Source: Actinidia chinensis
Lineage: Eukaryota > Streptophyta > Magnoliopsida > Ericales > Actinidiaceae
DNA: 12,935 nt
Direction: 5' to 3'
NCBI GenBank assembly: GCA_009663005.1
Contig: VIGQ01000705.1
Coordinates: 15,001 to 27,935 of the forward strand
Position numbers and translations under genes: made by a program. The notes beneath the pieces were generated by a model. That model saw only the letters and a program-made list of their open reading frames with translations, had not been told where the DNA came from and did no database searches. Below, one piece after another: positions 1-8,681 of the stretch (within the stretch, counting starts at the first letter, position 1; each line of letters opens with the position of its first letter).

Positions 1-69
1 CCAAACAAGACCTACAGGATCCGCGTGGCCAGCACTACGGCACTCTCTTCTCTCAACTTGGCGATTGGG
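1..69 (+). pseudogene. AAO: L-ascorbate oxidase pseudogene copy 1, internal exon (partial, 5' end outside window)
   Basis: Reading frame 1 gives 23 undamaged codons, PNKTYRIRVASTT then ALSSLNLAIG. I recognise this as the stretch of plant L-ascorbate oxidase just before the NHK-VVVEADG segment, at the start of the second cupredoxin domain. The family oxidises ascorbate with O2 in the cell wall using four copper ions. The exon ends ATT GGG followed by GTAACA, a good phase-0 plant splice donor, and the homology stops exactly there. The next expected residues (N-H-K-V) resume at 4172. This exon is intact, but it is joined to a wrecked last exon, so the locus is called a pseudogene. It could instead be the tail of a gene that uses another 3' exon, which this window cannot show. 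Family assignment is strong; pseudogene status rests on the 4172-5155 exon. Confidence 0.85.
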
Positions 70-78
70 GTAACAAAT

Positions 79-80
<2 letters not shown>

Positions 81-109
<29 letters not shown>
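81..109. repeat. (CT)n microsatellite
   Basis: About 14 uninterrupted CT dinucleotides lie 10 bp inside the intron, right behind the splice donor. On the plus strand this is a pyrimidine tract. A perfect repeat of this length is likely to vary in length between individuals. Confidence 0.97.
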
Positions 110-111
<2 letters not shown>

Positions 112-862
112 ACTTGATGAGTGTATATAAAATCTTAAAAGTTCACATAATCACAATAAATTATTTACAACCAAAAAATAATTTATTACTGATAGGGTAA
201 CTACAAAAAAAAAAACTTTGTAGTTTTAAGTTTAACAAAACAAACATTGGAGTTTCAATTTATTCACTAGTTTTCGTCTATAGGCGTGATGAGAAACCAA
301 CTCGTTCCTACTAAATATTTTGAAAACTACGTGGTTTGATGTTTTCCCTCTTTTAAAGAAGCTCAATGATTTAGTTAGGTTTATTTTTAAGCAAAACTCT
401 AAACAAATGGGCATAATTGAGTCAAAAGAACGTTGCATCGAGAATCTCTAGCTTCGATTAGGGATTTTAAAAGGGAGGGAGAAAACATCAAATTCAAAAA
501 TTTGGTGAGTACCCATTGGTTCTGTCAACCTTACATGGACAGAGATTGATATATGATTTTAATTGTGACTGGATTCAAACTACATGGATTAATTTGTTAA
601 ATTTAAAACTACAAGGTTTAAGTTGTAACATAACTCAACCTTGAGAATCTTTTTGTAATTTTCTCTTAATGATTTTACCAAAAATAAATAATTGCTAAAT
701 AACTAAAAGTGCATACAGAATCTTGTTTTAATTTTAAAATTACCATTGTAATATTAATTTCATGCTAATTTATACCAATTTTGGTGGACATAATTGCTAT
801 AAAAAAATAAAATATTGTCATACTAGAAAAGAACCATTGAGAGCACATTTCCTTGCACTGTC

Positions 863-874
863 ATTGGGCCCAAT
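863..874. repeat. 12-bp perfect palindrome in the intron
   Basis: ATTGGGCCCAAT is self-complementary. It lies inside an otherwise AT-rich intron stretch, and GAGCA (841) and TGCTC (874) flank it at a distance. I see no element to which it belongs. Confidence 0.5.
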
Positions 875-1167
875 GCTCTATTGGGTTCAACTCTCACTGC
901 CTTTTCCACAAACACTTTAGCTGGTTATTATTGTATGGTTTATTAAAATATAAATATTTATACATTTTCAACCGAAAACTATTAAAAACTACCAAATAAA
1001 TTCAATAAAAAATTATAATTTGTTAATGAAAAATGCAAGGATTATCAGACTATATTGTACCAAGAATATTTAAAAAAAATTAATGGAATTTTTTAGACCT
1101 ATCAACATAGCCAATGTAAATTTTCATACAATTTTTGAAGTGGATCAACATAAAAAATGGTGTAATT

Positions 1168-1372
1168 CAAGGGGCTTAAGGTCGAGTGGGAGGAGAGAGC
1201 ACTTAGAGTGTGCCATGCAAAGTTCAAGATTAAATCCCTCACTAGGCCAAACATTCTAAATCTTAAGGGGCCACTAAAGATTTGGTTCTGATTGTTACTT
1301 CAGGATTTTTGCGATTAATCGATGTGCATGCAGTGATTCGAATACCCAATTATAAAATACAAAAACAAATAA
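1168..1372 (+). mobile_element. tRNA-derived SINE-like relic
   Basis: A GC-richer island in the intron resembles the head of a tRNA-derived SINE. AAGGTCGAGTGGGA (1178-1191) resembles the RNA polymerase III A box. GTTCAAGAT (1222-1230) resembles a B box about 40 bp downstream, followed by TAAATCCC as in a tRNA T arm. A second T-arm-like word, GATTCGAATACCC, occurs near 1336. The sequence then becomes A-rich (ATAAAATACAAAAACAAATAAAG), as SINE tails do. No flanking target duplication was found by eye and the box matches are imperfect. It could also be chance in a short GC-richer stretch. Confidence 0.35.
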
Positions 1373-3360
1373 AGTATCTCAAATACTTAGGGGAGGGGAG
1401 GAAACTAGCTTTGGCTTAAAACACAACCAACCCTACATCCACACGCAAGTTACAAATCTTATTAAATGAGTTATAGTTTGAACTTTTTTTTTTTCTTCAA
1501 ATGGAATATTTGGAAAATTGGGAGAATGAAAAGGAGTGACAAACAAGTTGTCATGTGGGGGAATTTAAAGCATTAACGTAAAGTGAGAGAAAAGTAGTGA
1601 AGAACAATATCATGAGCCTTAGGGTTCTTTTCTCTCTAATCACTAGTAAATTAGGGTTTTAATTTAATGGCAATTACTAGGGTTTTCGCAACAATCAAAG
1701 AGTAAATTTGCAATGTTTTTTTGGCAATTGAGAAGGAATGTAATAATGTCTTTCCTCCAAAATGGTGATATAGACGGACCTAATGACGGAAAAACTGTCA
1801 CGTGGGCGATTTCGTCATCATTTGATGAGAAGTTAATGTTGGAGGGGGCTGATGAACTCTCAAAAGTTAGAAATATTAATTAATAATTTTTAAAAGAATA
1901 CAATGCGATGTGATATTTGGATGAAAATTTAAGAGGAATTTGTAAATTTTTTTTCCCCTTGCAAAATCTATCACAACTTTATCCGGTGTGATGGACAAGA
2001 TACAAGAAGTCCTTGGCATTTTTATCTGACAAAGTATTTTGGCTTGGAGAACATGCAACCATCAGGACCACCACTGCAACAAGTGTCCTGTTTATCAGTG
2101 TACTTTCATATAAATGGATGAGAAGACAAATATATACCTATACTAGAGTTTTTTATATCCAACCTGCATAGTTTGGGACGAATTTACCACACTCAAATGC
2201 CTTGAATCTTATTTACCAAAGTCAAGTCCTTTTTGAAGTCGGAGTTTCTAAAAACCTGACTAACTTAAGGGGGATTTACTGTTGACATTCGTGTCTCTAT
2301 CACAGAGTTAATACGAATTAATGTTCCTTTTCACAACTTTTATGAATAAACAAAATTTATTGCTATATAAGTTTTCTTATACGTTAATTTATTATTTTAG
2401 AAAGCACGATTCAATCACTCCACAACTTTTAATACTTTGAATTTGCTAATAAAGTTTTAAAGTAGTTAGATCAAATAAATTTGATTTTAACTTATGAATT
2501 GGTAAAAAATAACTTGGCCATAATACACTTGTGATGGGTTATAAAAAACAAACAGTCGTTACAAATGAACTCATCTCATACTTCAATCAATGTGAAACAG
2601 AAACCCTTTGGAATGAGGATAAACATAATTTACATACAACGATATACATACCCATGTTTTTGTCATTTATTTATTTGTGCATTTAATGATAGTTCTCATT
2701 CTTTTGTTGTGTGTTGGCTCATGTTGTTGGGAACCACACATGCCCTATTTAGTCAGAATTTTTACTCAAAAAATTATCAGAAAGTAATGGTGTGTGTGTA
2801 AATTTACAAATTGATTAATGTGTATCACACTTAAGATAAATATGTCAGTCAGACTAACCATATTTTTGTTATTAATTTTAAAATATATTTTAAAAACTTT
2901 GTTAATGATTTTTTTTTATAATCGGAACATTTTTTTTTAACAGAATATTATTGATAGAAGTCCGATAATCTAATTTGTCGACTCCAAGTAGAAATTAAGA
3001 AAATAATATAACTTTCTCCCTGTTCGACCGTGACAAAAGCATGTATCCTATTGGGTGGTAAAAAGGCCATGTGGACTGAACCTAAGAAAATTTTAAGTCA
3101 ACGGCGTTGTTTTGCGGAATGCTAAAAAAACAACAATGATTGTTGTCGATAGTGTATAAAAAAAATATGTGAAAGTGGATGAAAAATTAAAAATGCATAA
3201 ATTAAATTTTTTATCATTTCGTTCTCCTAGCAGAGCCCTTTGATGTCTTGTTTTGAACTTGTAGGATATTTACAGTTATTCCTTTAAAGTAATTATCAAT
3301 TCTCCATTTGGCTTCTAAGGGGCCTGTTTGGCTGGTGGATTAGGAGTGGAATAATTTTTC

Positions 3361-3532
3361 CCCCGAATATTTTTCCCCCATGTCGTTAGCTGGCGATAGG
3401 GCGGATAATTTATATGGCCCCCGGATAATTTTTCCCCTATGTCGTTTAGCTGGGGATAAGAGGCGGATACTTTATGCCCCCCGATTAATTTTTCCCCAGC
3501 AGGGTGGGATAGGGCGGATAATTTGGGTGGCC
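3361..3532. repeat. Three imperfect ~58-bp tandem repeats inside the MITE
   Basis: Three units begin at about 3361, 3419 and 3479. Each starts CCCCG followed by an AT-rich run ending in TTTTTCCCC. Units 1 and 2 then carry ATGTCGTTAGCTGG or a close variant. All three carry GATA-GGCGGAT, then an AT-rich end of TTTATGCC type. Unit 3 lacks the TGTCGTTAGC segment. The array sits in the left half only, so it is an amplification of subterminal sequence of the MITE. Confidence 0.8.
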
Positions 3533-3622
3533 TAGAACCCTAACTAAAAGTTATCCGGGGGAATAGGGGGTGAGGGATAAGAAAAAAAATATCTCAAGAG
3601 AAACAAAATGTCTATTTTTATT

Positions 3623-3641
3623 AATATATATATATATATAT
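3623..3641. repeat. (TA)n microsatellite inside the MITE
   Basis: A run of about nine TA dinucleotides lies in the central AT-rich part of the 3319-3840 element. Confidence 0.95.
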
Positions 3642-4171
3642 GAAAAAATAAATTTTTTTACTATCTAAATTTTTTATTTTTGTTTCTCTAATCTATTTTT
3701 CCTTTCTTATCACCACCCTTATCCACCCTTCGAAAAAGTATCCAGTAAAGTTAAAATTATCCCCCTTCAAAAGTTTCCCTCTCAAATTTATCTCCCCCTT
3801 TAAAACTTATCTCCCTCCCTATCCGCCATGCCAAACGCCCTAAGTAAGAACTTTTTCCTCTGTCAAATTAAGGCCAATCATTAACTCTGGCCATTCTTGG
3901 TTAAATAAACTCTATAAATCCTGATCTTTATCTGCATGGACGCTTGTTGGATTATCTATATATATTCTTATGGATTTTGAATTTTTTTGTCTTTAATAAA
4001 CTTTTTTTATACTTTTCTCGATTTTTTCTTGATAAGAAAATTCGAAAATATTAAAAAAAATCATGAATTTGAAAAATTTTCATTAAAAACTCATTTGTTT
4101 TAAAAAAAATCTAAAATTTATTTTCGTATTTAGTGTAATAACATTGACATTTTGTTTTTTTTTTTCCATTC

Positions 4172-5155
4172 AATCACAAGGTAGTTGTGGTTGAGGCCGC
4201 GGGACGACATCCAGCCATTTGAAGGTGGACGACATGGACATTTACTACTCCGGCGAGAGCTATTCGGATCCCTATTGACCACAAATCAAGCCCCTTCCAA
4301 CAACTACTGGGTGTCGAAGTGTCCAGAGGGGAGGGAGCCCGCACACCCCTCAGGCCTAGCCATACTAAACTACAAACTACCTCCCAACCAAAGCATCAAG
4401 CTTCCGGAATCACCGCCACAGAGCTCCGCTCTGGACAACTACACCCACAGCAAGCTCTTCACCCTCCAAAATCGTGGCCCTCATGGGCTCTCGCCATCCT
4501 CTCCGCCCACCGACTACCACCCTAACCCGCCCGATCGAATCGTCCTCCTCAACACCCAAAACTACATCAAGGATCCAAAGGGCCATCAACAACATTTCCT
4601 TTTAACCTTACCTCTACTCCTTATCTTGGCTCGATCAAATACGGCCTGAACGCGCGTTTGACCAACCAGCCCACCGATGACTAACCCGATGGACTACGAC
4701 GTGATGGCGCAAGCGCCGAATAGAACCGATTTACGGGAGCGGAGTCTAAATGCTCAACTCACACGGCACGGTGGAATGTTGATCCTCCAGAACTACCAAC
4801 GCACTGGAAAAGAACAAAAGCGCGATCCACCCATGGCCTCCACGGCACGACTCGGGGTGTTGGGATAACGGAGAAGGGAAGTTCACACAACCGCGAAGGG
4901 ACGACAGGAGCTCACTTGAAGAATCCTCAACTGAGGACACTCTGCGGTGATCTTCCCTACGACGGGTGGACCGCGACTGAGGTTTGTGGCCGATAATCCG
5001 GGGTGTGGGCGTGTCCACTGCCCACATAGAGCCTCACCTGCACATGGTATTGGTGTGGTTTTCGCGGAAGGCGTCCACCTTGTAGGCAAAATACCGAGCG
5101 AGGCTCTCACCTGCGGTTTAACAGCAAAAATGTTCTGAACAACAACCAACACTGA
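4172..5155 (+). pseudogene. AAO: L-ascorbate oxidase pseudogene copy 1, last exon (multiple frameshifts)
   Basis: Translation in alternating frames follows plant L-ascorbate oxidase in order: NHKVVVVEA (4172-4198), IQPFE, DDMDIYYSGESYS, LLTTNQAPSNNYWVS (4272-4316), GLAILNYK (4353-4376), KLPESPP, RIVLLNTQN (4536-4562), GSIKYGLN (4628-4651), DYDVM (4692-4706), DVILQN-like (about 4775-4793), IHPW (4825-4836), AVIFP (4944-4958), LRFVADNPG (4977-5003), GIGVVFAEGVHLVGKIP (5046 on) and LTCGL-TAKMF. The natural stop is probably TGA at 5153-5155, reached after a 1-bp loss. This covers the second and third cupredoxin domains of a roughly 550-residue family. The copper motif around HPW keeps H-P-W but loses the following H-L-H phase through missing bases, and the HCH motif near 5016 is split by small indels. 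The frame changes at least six times and stops appear inside. High GC and codon-like structure stand out from AT-rich surroundings. It cannot encode a working enzyme. Confidence 0.93.
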
Positions 5156-6255
5156 ACTAATACCCTAAAGTGTTGTTTCAAGGAAGGTCCGAAGGAGTTC
5201 TGTCTTTGTCTGACGATCATAAAGACACCAACGATGAAAAGGACAATGAAAATTAGTGTTATCAATGGAGCCCGTTGGGTTTATAATATATATTACTAAT
5301 TTAATAATTTTTATCACCATTTTATATAAAGGAAATGCTAAGTTCCTTTCTTTTTCTTTTTTTTAAATACATAGTTACATACCCATCACCATATCAAATT
5401 CGGCATTTATTGTAAAAATTTTTCTCTTACCTTCCATATTAAATATTGTGAGTCTGCAAGTAGGGCGTCTGATCCAATTTAGGACAAGGTAAATTGTTTA
5501 TTCAGCCAAAAGATTTCCTTTTTACGTTTATTGGGAGGCTGATGGCTCCAATTACTTCATAACAGCGGGATCTATTGGATATAGCAAAAAACTCTATTCT
5601 TGATTCCTATCATTATAATACGATGAGAACCGTTACCGTCTCAAAATTAAAATCAAATTCACTTAGTTACGTATAGTGATTAACACGTAATTAAGTAAAT
5701 TGAAACTGATTTATTTTAATTTTAAAAATGTTTTAGTCAAAATCCTGGATCGAAGCATCATTTCTTTGTATTTATAAACATAACTTTATCAAAATATATA
5801 CTTTTATTCAAATATTTTTACTACACAAAAAGGACCTTAGATAAAGTCACAATAATAAAAATAAAAATATACGTGCATTAAACAAAAAAGAAGAGTGAAA
5901 ATTAGTGCACTAAATATCAAACACAAATATTATCCACCTTTTAACATAATTAATATGCTGGTTATAATAAATTGTGATTAAAACAAATTTTTTAAATGTG
6001 TAGCATTGTTTATTATCGAACTACTAAACCATGTTTTGTATCCGCATGTACTTTGTTTTTCAGCACTACGAAGTTCGTTTGCCTTTTTTAAAACTTTTTC
6101 GAGTATTTCTCTTCCATTATAAGTTTAATTTTACTATATTTTAATAAAATTTTTACTTATTTCTTTGGAAATTGGCCTTGCAATATCAAATACTTCCCTG
6201 ACATGTGTACGTAGTAGTGCATTTGAAAATCAATACATTACATGTATCATATAAT
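5156..6255. other. AT-rich spacer, nothing recognisable
   Basis: The first 100-130 bp after the old stop codon are moderately GC-balanced and may be the former 3' UTR, but no clear AATAAA signal is visible there. From about 5280 the sequence is strongly AT-rich with frequent stops in all frames. I found no gene, RNA gene, or element ends with a convincing target duplication. A short open stretch at 5527-5590 (WEADGSNYF) was inspected and not accepted as exon. Confidence 0.6.
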
Positions 6256-6645
6256 CAGTGGCGGAACTACCCAAGGCTGACCTGGTCTGTAGCCCGGGGT
6301 AGTTCAGCCCCCCAACATATTAATCTCAAATTTTTTTTTAAAATTTGGGATGTTTAAAATTGGAGGTCGGGTTACTGATGAAAACAGATGTGGGGCGCGC
6401 CTGTGTGGAGGGTGAACCACGGCGTTTGATGTGGCAATTCATTTATAACAATGCTATCAAATCTGTTGAGGGTTTAAGGGGTAACTGGCTCGGCATATTG
6501 ACAAAGTGATTAATGCACAAAGTTTAGAAGAAATTCAAAAGAATTGGTTACCCCTTAGACATAATTGAGAGTGTTAGATGGCTCAATTGCAAGAGGGTTT
6601 ATTTTAGAGGTCATGATGAATTTCTTTATTTCTTAACTTATCACG
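6256..6645 (+). pseudogene. hAT transposon relic: Tip100-type end plus transposase fragment
   Basis: CAGTGGCGGAACTACC at 6256 resembles the terminal repeat of plant Tip100-type hAT elements. Downstream, the frames read as a decayed hAT transposase of the zinc finger MYM-type 1-like/DUF4371 kind: WRVNHGV (about 6403-6425), YNNAIKSVEGLRGNWL (about 6443-6490), HIDKVINAQSLEEIQKN (about 6494-6544), and ESVRWLNC followed by FRGHDEF (about 6567-6623). The order and the FRGHDE signature match the domain after the N-terminal TTF-type finger. At least two frameshifts and several stops interrupt it. The catalytic DDE part and C-terminal dimerisation domain are not seen, so this is a 5' fragment. Where the element ends on the right is unclear. 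Confidence 0.7.
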
Positions 6646-6784
6646 GCGAAGTATAGTGGGGTATAGTGGGGTAAGTGGGGGCTTTGGTGTGGCACCAACT
6701 TTGTGTGAGGGGCTAGTTTTTTTTAGCTTCTAAACAAAAAAAATCATTCAGAGTTAGTTTTTTTTTTTCTTTTTTCTTTTTTCT

Positions 6785-6815
6785 TTTTATTTATTTATTT
6801 ATTTATTTATTTTTA
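6785..6815. repeat. (TTTA)n microsatellite
   Basis: About seven TTTA tetranucleotides follow a T/C-rich run (6759-6785). This could be the A/T tail of an old insertion, or a simple repeat grown from the T-rich sequence. Confidence 0.92.
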
Positions 6816-6934
6816 GCTAAAGTAATGTCAACAACAATAAAATATATTGTTTTTAATAACAACCTCTTAAAAAAAAATGGACTTTTAAGGCATTATCGAA
6901 CGGAGCCGATACAAGAGCAATGATCAAGAAGCTG

Positions 6935-7071
6935 GCTTGTTGTAATATTTGCAGGCGGTTTATAGAGAATTATTATTATTGGCATGATAATTGGTGATAA
7001 GAGCTTGATTTATATTTGCAGCTGTTTTAAAGAATTATTATATATTATTGTCACGATATTTTATAAGAGCT
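6935..7071. repeat. Imperfect tandem duplication, period ~67 bp
   Basis: Unit 1 (6935-7005) and unit 2 (7002-7071) share, in order: GCTTG-T-TATTTGCAG, GTTTA-AGAATTATTA, a TATTATTG-CA-GATA segment, and ATAAGAGCT at the end. The match is clear by eye but includes several substitutions and small gaps. There is no coding sense in it, and it lies between the hAT relic and the second ascorbate oxidase block. Confidence 0.6.
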
Positions 7072-7417
7072 CTCTTCATTTTGTATTTAGAATACTATCA
7101 ATAATTTATTTTATTTTAAAATGGGAAAGTGCTTTCACGTGTCCCATTTTTTTTCTTAAAATGGGTTTTTCAATCGAAATTATACCTATTAAATAGATAT
7201 TTTACCAATTTTAATTTAATTTGTATAAAAATAATATATAACAAGAAGGTATGAAGAAAATTATGCAACGACAAACAAGAAAAAAAATATTTGTAATTTT
7301 TTTTTATTTAATTAATGCAAATGAATTTTTTAAAATTTTTTATCCCTATAAATTAAATGTGTGCATGAGAGGATATATGCTACTTCTTAGTAAAGTAAGT
7401 AAATTTTTAATTATAAT

Positions 7418-7616
7418 TCCATTAGCACCATGTGAGGGCCTAATTGGAATGGGTTTACATATTGTGTATCCGGAACATACTTTTACCATGGACCTACAGG
7501 ATTCAAGATCCGCAGGCTTATACGGGCCCCTCATTGTCAACGTGGCAAAGGGGGAGATAAAGAGCCCATTCCATTACGATGAGTAATTCGACTATTATGA
7601 GTTAAACAATTTGAAG
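7418..7616 (+). pseudogene. AAO: L-ascorbate oxidase remnant, N-terminal-half exon (copy 2 or displaced)
   Basis: The sequence reads as ascorbate oxidase first-domain residues. There is a diverged start like AISQC-INPGETFTY (7418-7466), then GTYFYHG with small slips (7478-7492), RSAGLYGPLIVNVAKG (7506-7553) and FHYDE (7569-7583). The family has HGHYGMQRSAGLYG here, with two HXH copper ligands. In this copy only H-G survives, because bases are missing between CATGGA and the AGATCCGCAGG codons. A TAA follows FHYDE where the family has a Gly/Glu codon, and the next codons still resemble the EFDLLL-SDWWHK stretch up to AAG-GTAAAC (7614-7620), a plausible splice donor. Further weak similarity may continue to about 7656. 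At least one frameshift separates YFYHG from RSAGLYG. The upstream N-terminal exon was not found. Confidence 0.85.
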
Positions 7617-8055
7617 GTAAACCAGGATTTCCAACATGAGTGGGCTCCACCTGTATCACATGTTAAGTTGTTCTTCTGATTTGTACGTGATCATAAATTT
7701 GCCAAGTATACCTGTAATTTTTTGTCTTTCGTGTTAGAATATACCCAAATGGTAAACATAACTTCTTCTTTTTCATGTTTTCATTTCATCACTAGTATTG
7801 AGAACCGCCATAGTAAGGTATTGGGAACCCAATAACCTTATTTGTTTCTTCATGCCTGTTATGATTATCATTTTGCTTTTTACTATTCTCATTCATGATG
7901 TAATATGACACATCTTACACTATTGATCAATGAATCCTATGAAGTAATTATCTCTAATGGTGTTGATTTATGACACATCATATGGATAAGTTAAATGGTA
8001 TTAAAACAGATGATAAACATAAATTTTCGTATTTGTTTATATGTTTTTTGTGTAG
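7617..8055 (+). other. Probable intron between ascorbate oxidase remnant exons
   Basis: AT-rich sequence lies between a possible donor (GTAAAC at 7617) and a T-rich acceptor ending TTTTTTGTGTAG at 8055. Weak coding-like similarity around 7640-7656 (CATGAGTGGGC) makes the donor position uncertain. The first copy of the diverged direct repeat (about 7819-7975) lies here. No other feature is visible. Confidence 0.5.
7819..7975 (+). repeat. Diverged direct repeat, copy A
   Basis: Copy A contains ATTGGGAACCCAATA, then TTG-TTTTTACT-TTCTCATTCA, then TAAT-ACATCTTACA, and ends near ATTTATGACACATCATA (7967-7983). The same words occur in the same order at 8671-9029 on the same strand, about 850-880 bp downstream. 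Copy A lies before, and copy B after, the 8056-8191 exon remnant. Confidence 0.5.
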
Positions 8056-8191
8056 AAATTTATGAGCGAGCAACTAACAGTCAAAATTGCTCGAGCTCGG
8101 TAAAGAACTCGGCGACCTGCAACAAGCCAGAACAAACGTTACCGGCTGGGATGAGGCCGCTCAAACCCTCCGGCGTAGGAATTAGATCAAG
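8056..8191 (+). pseudogene. AAO: L-ascorbate oxidase remnant, exon around the NGRGQ-NCS segment (copy 2 or displaced)
   Basis: Directly after a polypyrimidine-AG acceptor the sequence reads like LINGRGQ-NCS: ATGAGCGAGC, a short insertion, then CAAAATTGCTCG. One frame then gives NCSSSVKNSATCNKPEQ (8085-8135). This matches the family pattern NCSLAAKYS...C...EQCAP in spacing and Cys positions. The end (GGGATGAGGCCGCTCAAACC then CGTAGGAATTAGATCA) fits V-Q-P-N-K-T-Y-R-I-R with small deletions. That is the point where the exon at 1-69 starts, so the two blocks barely overlap. It is followed by AG-GTGAAG at 8190. A frameshift is needed within GAACAAACGTTACC. Family identity is less certain than for 7418-7616, but order, spacing and strand support it. 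Confidence 0.65.
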
Positions 8192-8670
8192 GTGAAGACA
8201 AGCTAGGCAAAATACATGATCTCTCAGAATGGGGGGGGAAAAAGTGGTTTGTGGTATGGGTATTACTGGTCTTTTGTAATGGAGGACGTCTTTTTTATAG
8301 ATGGATAATGGATATCCTATAAAGAAAATTACACCGTGATCCTCGTATGAGTAGTATGTAGTATATCCCACGTATATTGGAGATCAAATAAGAACTGCCA
8401 TTAGCAGATGCATTTTGTCCTCAATTAATAGGAGACGTTGTAGAGGGGAGTCCCACATAGGTAGATTCCTTGTGAAATGGAATCATGGCAGAATGGGTCT
8501 CTAATCAGATGAAGTAACCAATCTCACCACTGGCGATGTGGGGATCAAATAGTATGTCTCGTTATACATTCGAGAGGTGATAAACTATGGCGAGGATATA
8601 CGGGCAAATTCTACCTTGGTACCATTAGTGGGCGAATATTTTATCCAGCATCACGTTTCATTTCAATCAT
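8192..8670. other. Unassigned moderately GC-balanced stretch
   Basis: This piece is less AT-rich than its flanks and has no recognisable protein in either direction. GAGGGGAGTCCCACATAGG (8436-8462) and TTGGTACCATTAGTGGG (8616-8632) have the flavour of plant retrotransposon leader sequence. No paired long terminal repeats were found, so no element is called. The frames here are short and unlike any family I know. Confidence 0.4.
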
Positions 8671-8681
8671 ATTGTGGAACC

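Larger units (their letters stand above)
3316..3843. mobile_element. Tourist-like (PIF/Harbinger-type) MITE with TAA target duplication
   Basis: The element body is 3319-3840 (522 bp), flanked by TAA at 3316-3318 and TAA at 3841-3843. The left end reads GGGGCCTGTTTGGCTGG. The right end, reverse-complemented, reads GGGCGTTTGGCATGG, and similarity continues inward as TGG-GGAT-AGGAG-GG-ATAA over about 35 bp. A 3-bp TAA/TTA duplication with GGG-(N)-GTTTGG ends is typical of plant PIF/Harbinger MITEs. No transposase is present, so it is non-autonomous. Both arms are rich in GGCGGATA and in the pyrimidine-rich complement ATCCGCC. It lies inside the ascorbate oxidase intron and adds about 0.5 kb to it. 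Confidence 0.75.
70..4171 (+). other. Long intron of ascorbate oxidase pseudogene copy 1
   Basis: The region starts with GTAACA directly after the exon ending at 69. It ends at a T-rich tract (about 4150-4167) directly before coding homology resumes at 4172 with AAT CAC AAG. The two flanking exons are adjacent in the protein, so this is an intron of about 4.1 kb, long for a plant gene. The base before the last exon is not AG: the junction reads CCATTC-AATCAC. A lost or shifted acceptor, for example a 2-bp deletion from CAG-AATCAC, is my inference. The content is AT-rich and non-coding: a CT microsatellite (81-109), a SINE-like piece (about 1168-1372), a Tourist-type MITE (3319-3840), and otherwise anonymous sequence in 110-1160, 1375-3310 and 3845-4140. 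Short open frames in it, such as 2565-2801, show no recognisable protein. Confidence 0.75.

Noticed and set aside
3361..3532. Regularly spaced repeats resembling a CRISPR array
   Set aside because: This is a plant sequence. The units are contiguous ~58-bp imperfect copies inside a MITE arm, without the constant-repeat and variable-spacer pattern.
4185..4649. Open frame of 154 codons looks like an intact small gene
   Set aside because: It is only a chance open run across the frameshifted ascorbate oxidase exon. Segments IQPFE, LLTTNQAPSNNYWVS, GLAILNYK and RIVLLNTQN are in frame, but the residues between them are out of phase.
4746..5152. Minus-strand open frames of about 90 codons
   Set aside because: They are antisense shadows of the GC-rich pseudogene exon and have no recognisable protein content.
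5527..5590. WEADGSNYF-like translation resembling an ascorbate oxidase piece (N-terminal KWEV or VVEADG segment)
   Set aside because: Only a few residues agree, and they fit neither segment well. There are no supporting flanking residues and no splice sites, so it could easily be chance.
8616..8632. TTGGTACCATTAGTGGG as a mutated retrotransposon primer-binding site (TTGGCGCCGT...GTGGG type)
   Set aside because: It could be a deaminated version of that word, but no long terminal repeat ends upstream and no gag or polymerase motif downstream were found.
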